6,344 bases of DNA, from contig CAJUCQ010000036.1 of NCBI GenBank assembly GCA_910584905.1, forward strand, positions 1 to 6,344, written 5' to 3'. This stretch comes from an uncultured Muribaculaceae bacterium. Its GTDB lineage: Bacteria; Bacteroidota; Bacteroidia; Bacteroidales; Muribaculaceae. Positions 5,067-6,344 of the stretch are shown piece by piece; position 1 is the first letter of the stretch, and every line of letters starts with the position of its first letter. The translations under genes and the position numbers were made by a program. The notes under the pieces were generated by a model. It saw only the letters and a program-made list of their open reading frames with translations, ran no database searches and had not been told where the DNA came from.

Positions 5067-5331
5067 AGGAAACGGAGGTGTCAGCGTCGTAAACCTTACC
5101 GATAGCTTCGCAAACAACGCCGAGTATATCGGAAGGCGTAAGGTCGTGAACCATACGGAGGGCGGTATCATTTCCCTCGCGAAAAACTTCGGTAACTGTT
5201 ATGTCGCCGGCTTCGTTGATTTCGTCGGCAAGGCTGACTGCTAAAGTAGATTCGTGAACGGTTAACATTGCGCGATGTTTTCCAGCGCAAAGGAGGGCGG
5301 AACGGCCTCCGAATGAGATTTCTCTTTTCAT
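5041..5331 (-). CDS. Unknown 96-aa early protein
   Basis: The ATG at 5331 (MKREISFGGRSALLCAGKHR) is chosen over the in-frame ATG at 5382, which would overlap the upstream gene by 31 bp; the chosen start leaves a 20-bp gap. The product is a mixed alpha/beta soluble protein: a short basic start, strands around MLTVHESTLAVSLADEIN and DITVTEVFREG, and a helix with DLTPSDILGVVCEAIGKVYD (residues about 63-82). No catalytic motif or known domain is evident. Position between an HTH regulator and the replication gene fits an early accessory protein of a phage or integrative element. Confidence 0.7.
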   Translation of the reverse strand: MKREISFGGRSALLCAGKHRAMLTVHESTLAVSLADEINEAGDITVTEVFREGNDTALRMVHDLTPSDILGVVCEAIGKVYDADTSVSYARPENAV

Positions 5332-5351
5332 ATTTCGAGCGGTTTTATAGG

Positions 5352-5645
5352 TTAAATAGCCTCGCCGGAGGATTCTCCGCACACGCCTTCGGGGATTCCT
5401 CCGGGCTTGGCTATCGTGAAAATTTCTTTTCCTGAAACTTCGAGGGTGACGCGGTTAATATCTCGCTTCGCGGAATCAGGTATGCGACATTTACCATATA
5501 GCCAGTTGTTGAAAGTTGACACCGAAACAAGGCACTCCTCAACTAATCGACTTTTTTGCTTGTTATACTCTCCGCGAGACACGGAATAATCAAGCCAATG
5601 GCGTAAAATTTCCGCGTCGGTAGGGTGTTTAATTTCGTCCTGCAT
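5352..5645 (-). CDS. Probable helix-turn-helix regulator, Cro-like position
   Basis: A 97-residue protein from the ATG at 5645 (MQDEIKHPTDAEILRHWLDY). The upstream in-frame ATG at 5684 lies inside the predicted -7 box (5682-5689), so it should not be on the transcript. Residues about 31-66 read as a helix-turn-helix: KSRLVEECLVSVSTFNNWL, a turn, then IPDSAKRDINRV. The tail (80-97) is rich in glycine and glutamate and probably flexible. It is the first gene of the leftward set and faces the XRE repressor gene across a 106-bp control region, the place of a Cro-type or early activator protein. HTH assignment is by pattern; the direction of regulation is inferred. Confidence 0.7.
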   Translation of the reverse strand: MQDEIKHPTDAEILRHWLDYSVSRGEYNKQKSRLVEECLVSVSTFNNWLYGKCRIPDSAKRDINRVTLEVSGKEIFTIAKPGGIPEGVCGESSGEAI

Positions 5646-5648
5646 TTG

Positions 5649-5715
5649 CGTAGATTGAAAATATTTCGTAGATTTACAATGCAAATGTAGTGAATTTTAC
5701 CTTTCGTAGGGTAAA
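5649..5715. promoter_or_regulatory. Divergent control region with CGTAG direct repeats and an inverted repeat
   Basis: CGTAGATT occurs at 5649-5656 and 5667-5674, and a third CGTAG, in TTTCGTAGGG, at 5705-5709. TTTACC (5696-5701) and GGTAAA (5710-5715) form an inverted repeat around the third copy. They flank the leftward -7 box, so they are candidate operators for the XRE repressor, the HTH protein, or both. Confidence 0.5.
5682..5689 (-). promoter_or_regulatory. -7 box of the leftward early promoter
   Basis: On the minus strand TACATTTG matches TAnnTTTG. It places transcription start near 5676 and excludes the ATG at 5684 as a start. Upstream only TTTA is found near the -33 position, so the promoter may need an activator. 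On the plus strand TACCTTTC (5698-5705) is a near match that could serve the XRE gene. Confidence 0.6.
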
Positions 5716-5751
5716 TAATTCCCGTTAATAAAAGTTAAGAAATAAATTATA

Positions 5752-6051
5752 ATGGCTAATTTACTTATCATAAGAGATTTATGCGAGCGTAAGAAGATGA
5801 CCATTCGGGAGTTGGCGCAACGTATTGGTCGCGACGAGAGTTCAATCCAGAGCGCAATCCGTCGAGGCTCGACTAATTCCTCAACGATTGAACTAATCGC
5901 CAAGGAGTTAGGAGTATCAGCAGGCGTTTTCTTCGACGGTTACGCCGCTGATAATACCAAAGAATTGCAAAGGGAAATCGACCACTTGAAAGAACTTCTG
6001 AAGGAAAAAGAACGGTTAATTGAGGTATTGATGGGCGACCGTAAAGCCTGA
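5752..6051 (+). CDS. XRE-family repressor with C-terminal coiled coil
   Basis: A 99-residue protein and the only rightward gene. Residues 4-65 form a Cro/CI-type HTH: LIIRDLCERKKMTIRELAQR, the recognition helix region DESSIQSAIRRG, then STIELIAKELGVS, the last helix typical of this fold. Residues 67-96 are a heptad-patterned charged helix (LQREIDHLKELLKEKERLIEV), probably a dimerising coiled coil in place of a CI protease domain, so it lacks the self-cleavage domain of LexA/CI-type repressors. Small repressors of this kind occur in Bacteroidales prophages and integrative elements. It faces the early leftward genes and probably represses them; its own promoter is not clear. Confidence 0.85.
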   Translation: MANLLIIRDLCERKKMTIRELAQRIGRDESSIQSAIRRGSTNSSTIELIAKELGVSAGVFFDGYAADNTKELQREIDHLKELLKEKERLIEVLMGDRKA

Positions 6052-6062
6052 AAATCCTCTAA

Positions 6063-6135
6063 ATGTCGGCACAATGTCGGCGCAATAAGGTATTAAACTA
6101 CTGACGGTCAGCGTTACATTTGTGCCTGGTGGCAC
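6063..6135. repeat. Short repeats and palindromes after the XRE gene
   Basis: An 11-bp tandem pair contains ATGTCGGC at 6063-6070 and 6074-6081. It is followed by two interrupted palindromes, CTGAC-G-GTCAG (6101-6111) and GTGCC-TGGT-GGCAC (6122-6135). They lie between the repressor and its terminator. Their role is unknown; an attachment-site core or recombination-directionality binding sites are possible. Confidence 0.45.
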
Positions 6136-6151
6136 CACCCAAGTAAAAGTC

Positions 6152-6189
6152 AAATCGCTAATTCTTACAGAGTTGGCGATTTTTCTTTT
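6152..6189 (+). terminator. Rho-independent terminator after the XRE gene
   Basis: AAATCGC (6152-6158) pairs with GCGATTT (6176-6182), and the stem continues inward through six more pairs (two G-T) to 13 bp around a TTACA loop. The plus strand then reads TTTTCTTTT. It is about 100 bp after the repressor stop codon. Confidence 0.75.
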
Positions 6190-6341
6190 AGTCACTACAG
6201 GGCGTAGTCACTATAATAGTCACTATCTAAATCGCTATAAACTACGATAAATCGGCTTGATTAAACTGTATTAAAAAGTAGCGTTTAATTCTAAACCCAA
6301 TTAAATTCTACATTAAATTCTCTGCAAAATAATAGTGACTA
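6189..6341. repeat. Repeated TAGTSACTA sites
   Basis: TAGTCACTA occurs at 6189-6197, 6205-6213 and 6217-6225, and its reverse complement at 6333-6341. Each copy is itself a palindrome with one central base; the third and fourth extend to ATAGTSACTAT. Spacing of the first three is 16 and 12 bp. Such regular sites suggest binding by an integrase, an excisionase or a repressor. Confidence 0.75.
6284..6323 (+). repeat. AT-rich TTAAATTCT direct repeats
   Basis: ATTAAATTCTAC (6300-6311) is followed at once by ATTAAATTCTCT (6312-6323), with a related TTTAATTCT at 6284-6292. With the TAGTSACTA sites on both sides, this resembles the arm-type site array near a tyrosine integrase gene. No gene is visible in 6052-6344. 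Confidence 0.55.
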
Positions 6342-6344
6342 TCG

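Noticed and set aside
5646..5684. Longer start at 5684 for the HTH gene
   Set aside because: The ATG lies within the TACATTTG -7 box, so it would not be transcribed from that promoter.
6100..6190. Possible tRNA 3' end as integration target (GGCACCACC and following hairpin)
   Set aside because: No cloverleaf, anticodon arm or T-loop TTCGA-type motif can be drawn; the hairpin is better read as a terminator.

Overview
The window looks like the early/lysogeny control and replication region of a temperate phage or integrative element in a Bacteroidales host (Bacteroides, Parabacteroides, Alistipes or a relative). The lineage call rests on several minus-strand promoters of the Bacteroidetes type (a -7 box TAnnTTTG, usually with TTTG 19-20 bp upstream), on mostly absent Shine-Dalgarno sequences, and on protein types common in Bacteroidales mobile elements (a DUF5053-like protein, HicAB, a large TOPRIM/helicase replication protein). 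No tRNA, rRNA, CRISPR or insertion sequence was recognised.

Layout, right to left, because nearly everything reads leftward. At the right edge (6052-6344) is a non-coding stretch with a rightward terminator, three direct copies and one inverted copy of TAGTSACTA (nearly self-complementary), and a tandem 12-bp AT-rich repeat. It resembles an integrase arm-site/attachment region, and an integrase may lie just beyond the window. Next comes the only rightward gene (5752-6051), a small XRE-type repressor with a coiled-coil tail. It is divergent from a leftward early gene set: an HTH protein (5352-5645), two unknown small proteins (5041-5331 and 4887-5066, overlapping), a 168-bp non-coding gap with an 11-base poly-G tract and several inverted repeats, and a 967-residue TOPRIM + SF3-like ATPase replication protein (1815-4718).

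Left of that is a toxin-antitoxin module, hicA (1531-1713) then hicB (1063-1461). It has its own promoter inside an almost perfect 19-bp inverted repeat, a terminator-like hairpin between toxin and antitoxin, and a terminator after hicB. Then come a 46-aa gene with a textbook promoter (742-882), another hairpin terminator, and a DUF5053-like gene (417-692) with its own terminator.

The most unusual part is the left end. A good promoter (321-352) starts a leader of about 200 nt whose RNA can form two terminator-like stems, each followed by seven U. One 20-nt segment holding the GTG start and lying just after the Shine-Dalgarno can pair either with the very 5' end of the transcript or with a perfect 17-nt complement downstream. 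Two reading frames, a 36-codon ORF and a hydrophobic-protein ORF that leaves the window, lie in the same frame and are separated only by a TAG and a Shine-Dalgarno. This is the best candidate for an undescribed RNA-based switch.

Inferred logic: the XRE and HTH proteins face each other across a shared operator region and decide between quiet maintenance and expression of the early replication genes, hicAB is a carried stability or defence module, and the small promoter-terminator units to the left are independently controlled accessory genes.
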